From: Cylicocyclus nassatus | Taxonomy: Eukaryota; Nematoda; Chromadorea; Rhabditida; Strongylidae | Reading direction: 5' to 3' | Assembly: GCA_958299035.1 (NCBI GenBank) | Contig: CATQJL010000157.1 | Span: 1 to 64,000 of the forward strand | DNA: 64,000 bases | Part shown: piece by piece, positions 12,441 to 25,399 of the stretch | Layout of the letters: every line of letters starts with the position of its first letter | Numbering within the stretch: the stretch's first letter is position 1 | Notes under the pieces: model-generated | Told to the model about the DNA's origin: nothing | Seen by the model: only the letters and a program-made list of their open reading frames with translations | The model's database searches: none | Program-made: the position numbers and the translations under genes

Positions 12441-14660
12441 CGAGTGAGTGTCAAGGCCTGCGAATGAGTGTCAAGGCCTACGAATGAGTGTCAAGGCCTA
12501 CGAGCGAGTGTCAAGGCCTACGAGCGAGTGTCAAGGCCTACGGGCGAGTGTCAAGGCCTACGGGCGAGTGTCAAGGCCTACGAATGAGTGTCAAGGCCTA
12601 TGAATGAGTGTCAAGGCCTACGAGCGAGTGTCAAGGCCTACGGGCGAGTGTCAAGGCCTACGAGCGAGTGTCAAGGCCTACGAGCGAGTGTCAAGGTCTA
12701 CGAGCGAGTGTCAAGGCCTACGAGAGAGTGTCAAGGCCTACGAATGAGTGTCAAGGCCTACGAGCGAGTGTCAAGGCCTACGAGTGAGTGTCAAGGCCTA
12801 CGAGCGAGTGTCAAGGCCTACGAGCGAGTGTCAAGGCCTACGAGCGAGTGTCAAGGCCTACGAGTGAGTGTCAAGGCCTACGAGCGAGTGTCAAGGCCTA
12901 TGAATGAGTGTCAAGGCCTACGAATGAGTGTCAAGGCCTACGAGCGAGTGTCAAGGCCTACGAGTGAGTGTCAAGGCCTACGAGCGAGTGTCAAGGCCTA
13001 CGAATGAGTGTCAAGGCCTACGAGCGAGTGTCAAGGCCTACGAGCGAGTCTCAAGGCCTACGGGCGAGTGTCAAGGCCTACGGGCGAGTGTCAAGGCCTA
13101 CGAGCGAGTGTCAAGGCCTACGGGCGAGTGTCAAGGCCTACGAATGAGTGTCAAGGCCTACGAATGAGTGTCAAGGCCTACGAGCGAGTGTCAAGGCCTA
13201 GGAGCGAGTGTCAAGGCCTACGAGCGAGTGTCAAGGCCTACGAATGAGTGTCAAGGCCTACGAGCGAGTGTCAAGGCCTACGAGCGAGTGTCAAGGCCTA
13301 CGGGCGAGTGTCAAGGCCTACGGGCGAGTGTCAAGGCCTACGAATGAGTGTCAAGGCCTATGAATGAGTGTCAAGGCCTACGAGCGAGTGTCAAGGCCTA
13401 CGGGCGAGTGTCAAGGCCTACGAGCGAGTGTCAAGGCCTACGAGCGAGTGTCAAGGCCTACGAGCGAGTGTCAAGGCCTACGAATGAGTGTCAAGGCCTA
13501 CGAGCGAGTGTCAAGGTCTACGAGCGAGTGTCGAGGCCTACGAGTGAGTGTCAAGGCCTGCGAATGAGTGTCAAGGCCTACGAATGAGTGTCAAGGCCTA
13601 CGAGCGAGTGTCAAGGCCTACGAGCGAGTGTCAAGGCCTACGGGCGAGTGTCAAGGCCTACGGGCGAGTGTCAAGGCCTACGAATGAGTGTCAAGGCCTA
13701 TGAATGAGTGTCAAGGCCTACGAGCGAGTGTCAAGGCCTACGGGCGAGTGTCAAGGCCTACGAGCGAGTGTCAAGGCCTACGAGCGAGTGTCAAGGTCTA
13801 CGAGCGAGTGTCAAGGCCTACGAGAGAGTGTCAAGGCCTACGAATGAGTGTCAAGGCCTACGAGCGAGTGTCAAGGCCTACGAGTGAGTGTCAAGGCCTA
13901 CGAGCGAGTGTCAAGGCCTACGAGCGAGTGTCAAGGCCTACGAGCGAGTGTCAAGGCCTACGAGTGAGTGTCAAGGCCTACGAGCGAGTGTCAAGGCCTA
14001 TGAATGAGTGTCAAGGCCTACGAATGAGTGTCAAGGCCTACGAGCGAGTGTCAAGGCCTACGAGTGAGTGTCAAGGCCTACGAGCGAGTGTCAAGGCCTA
14101 CGAATGAGTGTCAAGGCCTACGAGCGAGTGTCAAGGCCTACGAGCGAGTCTCAAGGCCTACGGGCGAGTGTCAAGGCCTACGGGCGAGTGTCAAGGCCTA
14201 CGAGCGAGTGTCAAGGCCTACGGGCGAGTGTCAAGGCCTACGAATGAGTGTCAAGGCCTACGAATGAGTGTCAAGGCCTACGAGCGAGTGTCAAGGCCTA
14301 GGAGCGAGTGTCAAGGCCTACGAGCGAGTGTCAAGGCCTACGAATGAGTGTCAAGGCCTACGAGCGAGTGTCAAGGCCTACGAGCGAGTGTCAAGGCCTA
14401 CGGGCGAGTGTCAAGGCCTACGGGCGAGTGTCAAGGCCTACGAATGAGTGTCAAGGCCTATGAATGAGTGTCAAGGCCTACGAGCGAGTGTCAAGGCCTA
14501 CGGGCGAGTGTCAAGGCCTACGAGCGAGTGTCAAGGCCTACGAGCGAGTGTCAAGGCCTACGAGCGAGTGTCAAGGCCTACGAATGAGTGTCAAGGCCTA
14601 CGAGCGAGTGTCAAGGCCTACGAGCGAGTGTCAAGGTCTACGAGCGAGTGTCGAGGCCTA
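12441..14660 (+). repeat. adjacent higher-order duplication, spacing 1,100 bp
   Basis: About 12441-13540 and the following 1.1 kb show the same order of unit variants, including the rare gagtc unit (13041-13050 and 14141-14150) and a tcgagg unit near the right end of each copy (13531 and 14651). One extra unit in the second copy changes the local spacing to 1,120 bp. Confidence 0.75.
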
Positions 14661-17160
14661 CGAGTGAGTGTCAAGGCCTACGAATGAGTGTCAAGGCCTA
14701 CGAGCGAGTGTCAAGGCCTACGAGTGAGTGTCAAGGCCTACGAGCGAGTGTCAAGGCCTATGAATGAGTGTCAAGGCCTGCGAATGAGTGTCAAGGCCTA
14801 CGAGCGAGTGCCAAGGCCTACGAATGAGTGTCAAGGCCTACGAGCGAGTGTCAAGGCCTACGAGCGAGTGTCAAGGCCTACGGGCGAGTGTCAAGGCCTA
14901 CGGGCGAGTGTCAAGGCCTACGAGCGAGTGTCAAGGCCTACGGGCGAGTGTCAAGGCCTACGAATGAGTGTCAAGGCCTATGAATGAGTGTCAAGGCCTA
15001 CGAGCGAGTGTCAAGGCCTACGGGCGAGTGTCAAGGCCTATGAATGAGTGTCAAGGCCTACGAGCGAGTGTCAAGGCCTACGGGCGAGTGTCAAGGCCTA
15101 CGAGCGAGTGTCAAGGCCTACGAGCGAGTGTCAAGGTCTACGAGCGAGTGTCAAGGCCTACGAGTGAGTGTCAAGGCCTACGAATGAGTGTCAAGGCCTA
15201 CGAGCGAGTGTCAAGGCCTACGAGTGAGTGTCAAGGCCTACGAGCGAGTGTCAAGGCCTATGAATGAGTGTCAAGGCCTACGAATGAGTGTCAAGGCCTA
15301 CGAGCGAGTGTCAAGGCCTACGAGTGAGTGTCAAGGCCTACGAGCGAGTGTCAAGGCCTACGAGTGAGTGTCAAGGCCTGCGAATGAGTGTCAAGGCCTA
15401 CGAGCGAGTGTCAAGGCCTACGAATGAGTGTCAAGGCCTACGAGCGAGTGTCAAGGCCTACGAGCGAGTGTCAAGGCCTACGGGCGAGTGTCAAGGCCCA
15501 CGGGCGAGTGTCAAGGCCTACGAATGAGTGTCAAGGCCTATGAATGAGTGTCAAGGCCTACGAGCGAGTGTCAAGGCCTACGAGCGAGTGTCAAGGCCTA
15601 CGAGCGAGTGTCAAGGCCTACGAATGAGTGTCAAGGCCTACGAGCGAGTGTCAAGGCCTACGAGTGAGTGTCAAGGCCTGCGAATGAGTGTCAAGGCCTA
15701 CGAGCGAGTGTCAAGGCCTACGAATGAGTGTCAAGGCCTACGAGCGAGTGTCAAGGCCTACGAGCGAGTGTCAAGGCCTATGGGCGAGTGTCAAGGCCTA
15801 CGGGCGAGTGTCAAGGCCTACGAGCGAGTGTCAAGGCCTACGGGCGAGTGTCAAGGCCTACGAATGAGTGTCAAGGCCTATGAATGAGTGTCAAGGCCTA
15901 CGAGCGAGTGTCAAGGCCTACGGGCGAGTGTCAAGGCCTACGAGCGAGTGTCAAGGCCTACGAGCGAGTGTCAAGGTCTACGAGCGAGTGTCAAGGCCTA
16001 CGAGCGAGTGTCAAGGCCTACGAGCGAGTGTCAAGGTCTACGAGCGAGTGTCAAGGCCTACGAGTGAGTGTCAAGGCCTACGAATGAGTGTCAAGGCCTA
16101 CGAGCGAGTGTCAAGGCCTACGAGTGAGTGTCAAGGCCTATGAATGAGTGTCAAGGCCTACGAATGAGTGTCAAGGCCTACGAGCGAGTGTCAAGGCCTA
16201 CGAGTGAGTGTCAAGGCCTACGAGCGAGTGTCAAGGCCTACGAGCGAGTGTCAAGGCCTACGGGCGAGTGTAAAGGCCTACGAATGAGTGTCAAGGCCTA
16301 TGAATGAGTGTCAAGGCCTACGGGCGAGTGTCAAGGCCTACGAGCGAGTGTCAAGGCCTACGGGCGAGTGTCAAGGCCTACGAATGAGTGTCAAGGCCTA
16401 TGAATGAGTGTCAAGGCCTACGAGCGAGTGTCAAGGCCTACGGGCGAGTGTCAAGGCCTATGAATGAGTGTCAAGGCCTACGAGCGAGTGTCAAGGCCTA
16501 CGGGCGAGTGTCAAGGCCTACGAGCGAGTGTCAAGGCCTACGAGCGAGTGTCAAGGCCTACGAGTGAGTGTCAAGGCCTACGAGCGAGTGTCAAGGCCTA
16601 TGAATGAGTGTCAAGGCCTACGAATGAGTGTCAAGGCCTACGAGCGAGTGTCAAGGCCTACGAGTGAGTGTCAAGGCCTACGAGCGAGTGTCAAGGCCTA
16701 CGAATGAGTGTCAAGGCCTACGAGCGAGTGTCAAGGCCTACGAGCGAGTGTCAAGGCCTACGGGCGAGTGTCAAGGCCTACGGGCGAGTGTCAAGGCCTA
16801 CGAGCGAGTGTCAAGGCCTACGGGCGAGTGTCAAGGCCTACGAATGAGTGTCAAGGCCTACGAATGAGTGTCAAGGCCTACGAGCGAGTGTCAAGGCCTA
16901 GGAGCGAGTGTCAAGGCCTACGAGCGAGTGTCAAGGCCTACGAGCGAGTGTCAAGGCCTACGAATGAGTGTCAAGGCCTACGAGCGAGTGTCAAGGCCTA
17001 CGAGTGAGTGTCAAGGCCTGCGAATGAGTGTCAAGGCCTACGAGCGAGTGTCAAGGCCTACGAATGAGTGTCAAGGCCTACGAGCGAGTGTCAAGGCCTA
17101 CGAGCGAGTGTCAAGGCCTACGGGCGAGTGTCAAGGCCTACGGGCGAGTGTCAAGGCCTA

Positions 17161-19920
17161 CGAATGAGTGTCAAGGCCTATGAATGAGTGTCAAGGCCTA
17201 CGAGCGAGTGTCAAGGCCTACGGGCGAGTGTCAAGGCCTACGAGCGAGTGTCAAGGCCTACGAGCGAGTGTCAAGGTCTACGAGCGAGTGTCAAGGCCTA
17301 CGAGAGAGTGTCAAGGCCTACGAATGAGTGTCAAGGCCTACGAGCGAGTGTCAAGGCCTACGAGTGAGTGTCAAGGCCTACGAGCGAGTGTCAAGGCCTA
17401 CGAGCGAGTGTCAAGGCCTACGAGCGAGTGTCAAGGCCTACGAGTGAGTGTCAAGGCCTACGAGCGAGTGTCAAGGCCTATGAATGAGTGTCAAGGCCTA
17501 CGAATGAGTGTCAAGGCCTACGAGCGAGTGTCAAGGCCTACGAGTGAGTGTCAAGGCCTACGAGCGAGTGTCAAGGCCTACGAATGAGTGTCAAGGCCTA
17601 CGAGCGAGTGTCAAGGCCTACGAGCGAGTCTCAAGGCCTACGGGCGAGTGTCAAGGCCTACGGGCGAGTGTCAAGGCCTACGAGCGAGTGTCAAGGCCTA
17701 CGGGCGAGTGTCAAGGCCTACGAATGAGTGTCAAGGCCTACGAATGAGTGTCAAGGCCTACGAGCGAGTGTCAAGGCCTAGGAGCGAGTGTCAAGGCCTA
17801 CGAGCGAGTGTCAAGGCCTACGAGCGAGTGTCAAGGCCTACGAATGAGTGTCAAGGCCTACGAGCGAGTGTCAAGGCCTACGAGTGAGTGTCAAGGCCTG
17901 CGAATGAGTGTCAAGGCCTACGAGCGAGTGTCAAGGCCTACGAATGAGTGTCAAGGCCTACGAGCGAGTGTCAAGGCCTACGAGCGAGTGTCAAGGCCTA
18001 CGGGCGAGTGTCAAGGCCTACGGGCGAGTGTCAAGGCCTACGAATGAGTGTCAAGGCCTATGAATGAGTGTCAAGGCCTACGAGCGAGTGTCAAGGCCTA
18101 CGAGCGAGTGTCAAGGCCTACGAGCGAGTGTCAAGGTCTACGAGCGAGTGTCAAGGCCTACGAGAGAGTGTCAAGGCCTACGAGCGAGTGTCAAGGTCTA
18201 CGAGCGAGTGTCAAGGCCTACGAGCGAGTGTCAAGGTCTACGAGCGAGTGTCAAGGCCTACGAGTGAGTGTCAAGGCCTACGAATGAGTGTCAAGGCCTA
18301 CGAGCGAGTGTCAAGGCCTACGAGTGAGTGTCAAGGCCTACGAGCGAGTGTCAAGGCCTATGAATGAGTGTCAAGGCCTACGAATGAGTGTCAAGGCCTA
18401 CGAGCGAGTGTCAAGGCCTACGAGTGAGTGTCAAGGCCTACGAGCGAGTGTCAAGGCCTAAGAATGAGTGTCAAGGCCTACGAGCGAGTGTCAAGGCCTA
18501 CGAGCGAGTGTCAAGGCCTACGGGCGAGTGTCAAGGCCTACGAATGAGTGTCAAGGCCTATGAATGAGTGTCAAGGCCTACGAGCGAGTGTCAAGGCCTA
18601 CGGGCGAGTGTCAAGGCCTACGAGCGAGTGTCAAGGCCTACGAGCGAGTGTCAAGGTCTACGAGCGAGTGTCAAGGCCTACGAGAGAGTGTCAAGGCCTA
18701 CGAATGAGTGTCAAGGCCTACGAGCGAGTGTCAAGGCCTACGAGTGAGTGTCAAGGCCTACGAGCGAGTGTCAAGGCCTACGAGCGAGTGTCAAGGCCTA
18801 CGAGCGAGTGTCAAGGCCTACGAGTGAGTGTCAAGGCCTACGAGCGAGTGTCAAGGCCTATGAATGAGTGTCAAGGCCTACGAATGAGTGTCAAGGCCTA
18901 CGAGCGAGTGTCAAGGCCTACGAGTGAGTGTCAAGGCCTACGAGCGAGTGTCAAGGCCTACGAATGAGTGTCAAGGCCTACGAGCGAGTGTCAAGGCCTA
19001 CGAGCGAGTCTCAAGGCCTACGGGCGAGTGTCAAGGCCTACGGGCGAGTGTCAAGGCCTACGAGCGAGTGTCAAGGCCTACGGGCGAGTGTCAAGGCCTA
19101 CGAATGAGTGTCAAGGCCTACGAATGAGTGTCAAGGCCTACGAGCGAGTGTCAAGGCCTAGGAGCGAGTGTCAAGGCCTACGAGCGAGTGTCAAGGCCTA
19201 CGAGCGAGTGTCAAGGCCTACGAATGAGTGTCAAGGCCTACGAGCGAGTGTCAAGGCCTACGAGTGAGTGTCAAGGCCTGCGAATGAGTGTCAAGGCCTA
19301 CGAGCGAGTGTCAAGGCCTACGAATGAGTGTCAAGGCCTACGAGCGAGTGTCAAGGCCTACGAGCGAGTGTCAAGGCCTACGGGCGAGTGTCAAGGCCTA
19401 CGGGCGAGTGTCAAGGCCTACGAATGAGTGTCAAGGCCTATGAATGAGTGTCAAGGCCTACGAGCGAGTGTCAAGGCCTACGAGCGAGTGTCAAGGCCTA
19501 CGAGCGAGTGTCAAGGTCTACGAGCGAGTGTCAAGGCCTACGAGAGAGTGTCAAGGCCTACGAGCGAGTGTCAAGGTCTACGAGCGAGTGTCAAGGCCTA
19601 CGAGCGAGTGTCAAGGTCTACGAGCGAGTGTCAAGGCCTACGAGTGAGTGTCAAGGCCTACGAATGAGTGTCAAGGCCTACGAGCGAGTGTCAAGGCCTA
19701 CGAGTGAGTGTCAAGGCCTACGAGCGAGTGTCAAGGCCTATGAATGAGTGTCAAGGCCTACGAATGAGTGTCAAGGCCTACGAGCGAGTGTCAAGGCCTA
19801 CGAGTGAGTGTCAAGGCCTACGAGCGAGTGTCAAGGCCTAAGAATGAGTGTCAAGGCCTACGAGCGAGTGTCAAGGCCTACGAGCGAGTGTCAAGGCCTA
19901 CGGGCGAGTGTCAAGGCCTA
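17161..19920 (+). repeat. recent adjacent duplication of a 1,380-bp satellite block
   Basis: 17161-18540 and 18541-19920 lie directly side by side and look identical by eye, including the rare markers cgagagag (17301/18681), gagtc (17621/19001 area) and agaatgag (18461/19841). The match stops at 19921. Direct adjacency and near identity fit a recent unequal exchange or replication-slippage event of 69 units. Confidence 0.85.
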
Positions 19921-22079
19921 CGGGCGAGTGTCAAGGCCTACGAGCGAGTGTCAAGGCCTACGGGCGAGTGTCAAGGCCTACGAATGAGTGTCAAGGCCTA
20001 CGAATGAGTGTCAAGGCCTACGAGCGAGTGTCAAGGCCTAGGAGCGAGTGTCAAGGCCTACGGGCGAGTGTCAAGGCCTACGAGCGAGTGTCAAGGCCTA
20101 CGAATGAGTGTCAAGGCCTACGAGCGAGTGTCAAGGCCTACGAGTGAGTGTCAAGGCCTGCGAATGAGTGTCAAGGCCTACGAGCGAGTGTCAAGGCCTA
20201 CGAATGAGTGTCAAGGCCTACGAGCGAGTGTCAAGGCCTACGAGCGAGTGTCAAGGCCTACGGGCGAGTGTCAAGGCCTACGGGCGAGTGTCAAGGCCTA
20301 CGAGCGAGTGTCAAGGCCTACGGGCGAGTGTCAAGGCCTACGAATGAGTGTCAAGGCCTATGAATGAGTGTCAAGGCCTACGAGCGAGTGTCAAGGCCTA
20401 CGGGCGAGTGTCAAGGCCTACGAGCGAGTGTCAAGGCCTACGAGCGAGTGTCAAGGTCTACGAGCGAGTGTCAAGGCCTACGAGCGAGTGTCAAGGCCTA
20501 CGAGCGAGTGTCAAGGTCTACGAGCGAGTGTCAAGGCCTACGAGCGAGTGTCAAGGCCTACGAGCGAGTGTCAAGGCCTATGAGCGAGTGTCAAGGTCTA
20601 CGAGCGAGTGTCAAGGCCTACGAGTGAGTGTCAAGGCCTACGAATGAGTGTCAAGGCCTACGAGCGAGTGTCAAGGCCTACGAATGAGTGTCAAGGCCTA
20701 CGAGCGAGTGTCAAGGCCTACGAGCGAGTGTCAAGGCCTACGGGCGAGTGTCAAGGCCTACGGGCGAGTGTCAAGGCCTACGAATGAGTGTCAAGGCCTA
20801 TGAATGAGTGTTAAGGCCTACGAGCGAGTGTCAAGGCCTACGAATGAGTGTCAAGGCCTACGAGTGAGTGTCAAGGCCTACGAGCGAGTGTCAAGGCCTA
20901 TGAATGAGTGTCAAGGCCTACGAATGAGTGTCAAGGCCTACGAGCGAGTGTCAAGGCCTACGAGTGAGTGTCAAGGCCTACGAGCGAGTGTCAAGGCCTA
21001 AGAATGAGTGTCAAGGCCTACGAGCGAGTGTCAAGGCCTACGAGCGAGTGTCAAGGCCTACGGGCAAGTGTCAAGGCCTACGGGCGAGTGTCAAGGCCTA
21101 CGAGCGAGTGTCAAGGCCTACGGGCGAGTGTCAAGGCCTACGAATGAGTGTCAAGGCCTACGAATGAGTGTCAAGGCCTACGAGCGAGTGTCAAGGCCTA
21201 GGAGCGAGTGTCAAGGCCTACGGGCGAGTGTCAAGGCCTACGAGCGAGTGTCAAGGCCTACGAATGAGTGTCAAGGCCTACGAGCGAGTGTCAAGGCCTA
21301 CGAGTGAGTGTCAAGGCCTGCGAATGAGTGTCAAGGCCTACGAGCGAGTGTCAAGGCCTACGAATGAGTGTCAAGGCCTACGAGCGAGTGTCAAGGCCTA
21401 CGAGCGAGTGTCAAGGCCTACGGGCGAGTGTCAAGGCCTACGGGCGAGTGTCAAGGCCTACGAGCGAGTGTCAAGGCCTACGGGCGAGTGTCAAGGCCTA
21501 CGAATGAGTGTCAAGGCCTATGAATGAGTGTCAAGGCCTACGAGCGAGTGTCAAGGCCTACGGGCGAGTGTCAAGGCCTACGAGCGAGTGTCAAGGCCTA
21601 CGAGCGAGTGTCAAGGTCTACGAGCGAGTGTCAAGGCCTACGAGCGAGTGTCAAGGCCTACGAGCGAGTGTCAAGGTCTACGAGCGAGTGTCAAGGCCTA
21701 CGAGCGAGTGTCAAGGCCTACGAGCGAGTGTCAAGGCCTACGAGCGAGTGTCAAGGTCTACGAGCGAGTGTCAAGGCCTACGAGTGAGTGTCAAGGCCTA
21801 CGAATGAGTGTCAAGGCCTACGAGCGAGTGTCAAGGCCTACGAATGAGTGTCAAGGCCTACGAGCGAGTGTCAAGGCCTACGAGCGAGTGTCAAGGCCTA
21901 CGGGCGAGTGTCAAGGCCTACGGGCGAGTGTCAAGGCCTACGAATGAGTGTCAAGGCCTATGAATGAGTGTTAAGGCCTACGAGCGAGTGTCAAGGCCTA
22001 CGGGCGAGTGTCAAGGCCTACGAGCGAGTGTCAAGGCCTACGAGCGAGTGTCAAGGTCTACGAGCGAGTGTCAAGGCCT
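19760..22079 (+). repeat. adjacent higher-order duplication, spacing 1,160 bp
   Basis: The block from about 19760 to 20919 is followed by a copy to about 22079. Shared rare markers are agaatgag (19841/21001), a cgggcgag right after the cctaggag unit (20061/21221) and gttaagg (20811/21971). A few single-base differences, such as tgagcgag at 20581 only, separate the copies. Confidence 0.75.
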
Positions 22080-25000
22080 ACGAGAGAGTGTCAAGGCCTA
22101 CGAATGAGTGTCAAGGCCTACGAGCGAGTGTCAAGGCCTACGAGTGAGTGTCAAGGCCTACGAGCGAGTGTCAAGGCCTATGAATGAGTGTCAAGGCCTA
22201 CGAATGAGTGTCAAGGCCTACGAGCGAGTGTCAAGGCCTACGAGTGAGTGTCAAGGCCTACGAGCGAGTGTCAAGGCCTACGAATGAGTGTCAAGGCCTA
22301 CGAGCGAGTGTCAAGGCCTACGAGCGAGTGTCAAGGCCTACGGGCGAGTGTCAAGGCCTACGAGCGAGTGTCAAGGCCTACGGGCGAGTGTCAAGGCCTA
22401 CGAATGAGTGTCAAGGCCTACGAATGAGTGTCAAGGCCTACGAGCGAGTGTCAAGGCCTAGGAGCGAGTGTCAAGGCCTACGAGCGAGTGTCAAGGCCTA
22501 CGAGCGAGTGTCAAGGCCTACGAATGAGTGTCAAGGCCTACGAGCGAGTGTCAAGGCCTACGAGTGAGTGTCAAGGCCTGCGAATGAGTGTCAAGGCCTA
22601 CGAGCGAGTGTCAAGGCCTACGAATGAGTGTCAAGGCCTACGAGCGAGTGTCAAGGCCTACGAGCGAGTGTCAAGGCCTACGGGCGAGTGTCAAGGCCTA
22701 CGGGCGAGTGTCAAGGCCTACGAGCGAGTGTCAAGGCCTACGGGCGAGTGTCAAGGCCTACGAATGAGTGTCAAGGCCTATGAATGAGTGTCAAGGCCTA
22801 CGAGCGAGTGTCAAGGCCTACGGGCGAGTGTCAAGGCCTACGAGCGAGTGTCAAGGCCTACGAGCGAGTGTCAAGGTCTACGAGCGAGTGTCAAGGCCTA
22901 CGAGCGAGTGTCAAGGCCTACGAGCGAGTGTCAAGGCCTACGAGCGAGTGTCAAGGCCTACGGGCGAGTGTCAAGGTCTACGAGCGAGTGTCAAGGCCTA
23001 CGAGCGAGTGTCAAGGCCTACGAGCGAGTGTCAAGGCCTACGAGCGAGTGTCAAGGCCTACGGGCGAGTGTCAAGGCCTACGGGCGAGTGTCAAGGCCTA
23101 CGAGCGAGTGTCAAGGCCTACGGGCGAGTGTCAAGGCCTACGAGCGAGTGTCAAGGCCTACGAGCGAGTGTCAAGGCCTACGAGTGAGTGTCAAGGCCTA
23201 CGAGCGAGTGTCAAGGCCTATGAATGAGTGTCAAGGCCTACGAATGAGTGTCAAGGCCTACGAGCGAGTGTCAAGGCCTACGAGTGAGTGTCAAGGCCTA
23301 CGAGCGAGTGTCAAGGCCTACGAATGAGTGTCAAGGCCTACGAGCGAGTGTCAAGGCCTAGGAGCGAGTGTCAAGGCCTACGAGCGAGTGTCAAGGCCTA
23401 CGAATGAGTGTCAAGGCCTACGAGCGAGTGTCAAGGCCTACGAGCGAGTGTCAAGGCCTACGGGCGAGTGTCAAGGCCTACGGGCGAGTGTCAAGGCCTA
23501 CGGGCGAGTGTCAAGGCCTACGAATGAGTGTCAAGGCCTATGAATGAGTTTCAAGGCCTACGAGAGAGTGTCAAGGCCTACGAGCGAGTGTCAAGGTCTA
23601 CGAGCGAGTGTCAAGGCCTACGAGTGAGTGTCAAGGCCTACGAATGAGTGTCAAGGCCTACGAGCGAGTGTCAAGGCCTACGAGTGAGTGTCAAGGCCTA
23701 CGAGCGAGTGTCAAGGCCTACGAGTGAGTGTCAAGGCCTACGAGCGAGTGTCAAGACCTACGAATGAGTGTCAAGGCCTACGAGCGAGTGTCAAGGCCTA
23801 CGAGCGAGTGTCAAGGCCTACGGGCGAGTGTCAAGGCCTACGGGCGAGTGTCAAGGCCTACGAGCGAGTGTCAAGGCCTACGGGCGAGTGTCAAGGCCTA
23901 CGAATGAGTGTCAAGGCCTACGAATGAGTGTCAAGGCCTACGAGCGAGTGTCAAGGCCTAGGAGCGAGTGTCAAGGCCTACGGGCGAGTGTCAAGGCCTA
24001 CGAGCGAGTGTCAAGGCCTACGAATGAGTGTCAAGGCCTACGAGCGAGTGTCAAGGCCTACGAGTGAGTGTCAAGGCCTGCGAATGAGTGTCAAGGCCTA
24101 CGAGCGAGTGTCAAGGCCTACGAATGAGTGTCAAGGCCTACGAGCGAGTGTCAAGGCCTACGAGCGAGTGTCAAGGCCTACGGGCGAGTGTCAAGGCCTA
24201 CGGGCGAGTGTCAAGGCCTACGAGCGAGTGTCAAGGCCTACGGGCGAGTGTCAAGGCCTACGAATGAGTGTCAAGGCCTATGAATGAGTGTCAAGGCCTA
24301 CGAGCGAGTGTCAAGGCCTACGGGCGAGTGTCAAGGCCTACGAGCGAGTGTCAAGGCCTACGAGCGAGTGTCAAGGTCTACGAGCGAGTGTCAAGGCCTA
24401 CGAGCGAGTGTCAAGGCCTACGAGCGAGTGTCAAGGTCTACGAGCGAGTGTCAAGGCCTACGAGCGAGTGTCAAGGCCTACGAGCGAGTGTCAAGGTCTA
24501 CGAGCGAGTGTCAAGGCCTACGAGTGAGTGTCAAGGCCTACGAATGAGTGTCAAGGCCTACGAGCGAGTGTCAAGGCCTACGAATGAGTGTCAAGGCCTA
24601 CGAGCGAGTGTCAAGGCCTACGAGCGAGTGTCAAGGCCTACGGGCGAGTGTCAAGGCCTACGGGCGAGTGTCAAGGCCTACGAATGAGTGTCAAGGCCTA
24701 TGAATGAGTGTCAAGGCCTACGAGCGAGTGTCAAGGCCTACGGGCGAGTGTCAAGGCCTACGAGCGAGTGTCAAGGCCTACGAGCGAGTGTCAAGGTCTA
24801 CGAGCGAGTGTCAAGGCCTACGAGAGAGTGTCAAGGCCTACGAATGAGTGTCAAGGCCTACGAGCGAGTGTCAAGGCCTACGAGTGAGTGTCAAGGCCTA
24901 CGAGCGAGTGTCAAGGCCTATGAATGAGTGTCAAGGCCTACGAATGAGTGTCAAGGCCTACGAGCGAGTGTCAAGGCCTACGAGTGAGTGTCAAGGCCTA

Positions 25001-25399
25001 CGAGCGAGTGTCAAGGCCTACGAATGAGTGTCAAGGCCTACGAGCGAGTGTCAAGGCCTACGAGCGAGTGTCAAGGCCTACGGGCGAGTGTCAAGGCCTA
25101 CGGGCGAGTGTCAAGGCCTACGAGCGAGTGTCAAGGCCTACGGGCGAGTGTCAAGGCCTACGAATGAGTGTCAAGGCCTACGAATGAGTGTCAAGGCCTA
25201 CGAGCGAGTGTCAAGGCCTAGGAGCGAGTGTCAAGGCCTACGAGCGAGTGTCAAGGCCTACGAGCGAGTGTCAAGGCCTACGAATGAGTGTCAAGGACTA
25301 CGAGCGAGTGTCAAGGCCTACGAGTGAGTGTCAAGGCCTGCGAGTGAGTGTCAAGGCCTACGAGCGAGTGTCAAGGCCTACGAATGAGTGTCAAGGCCT

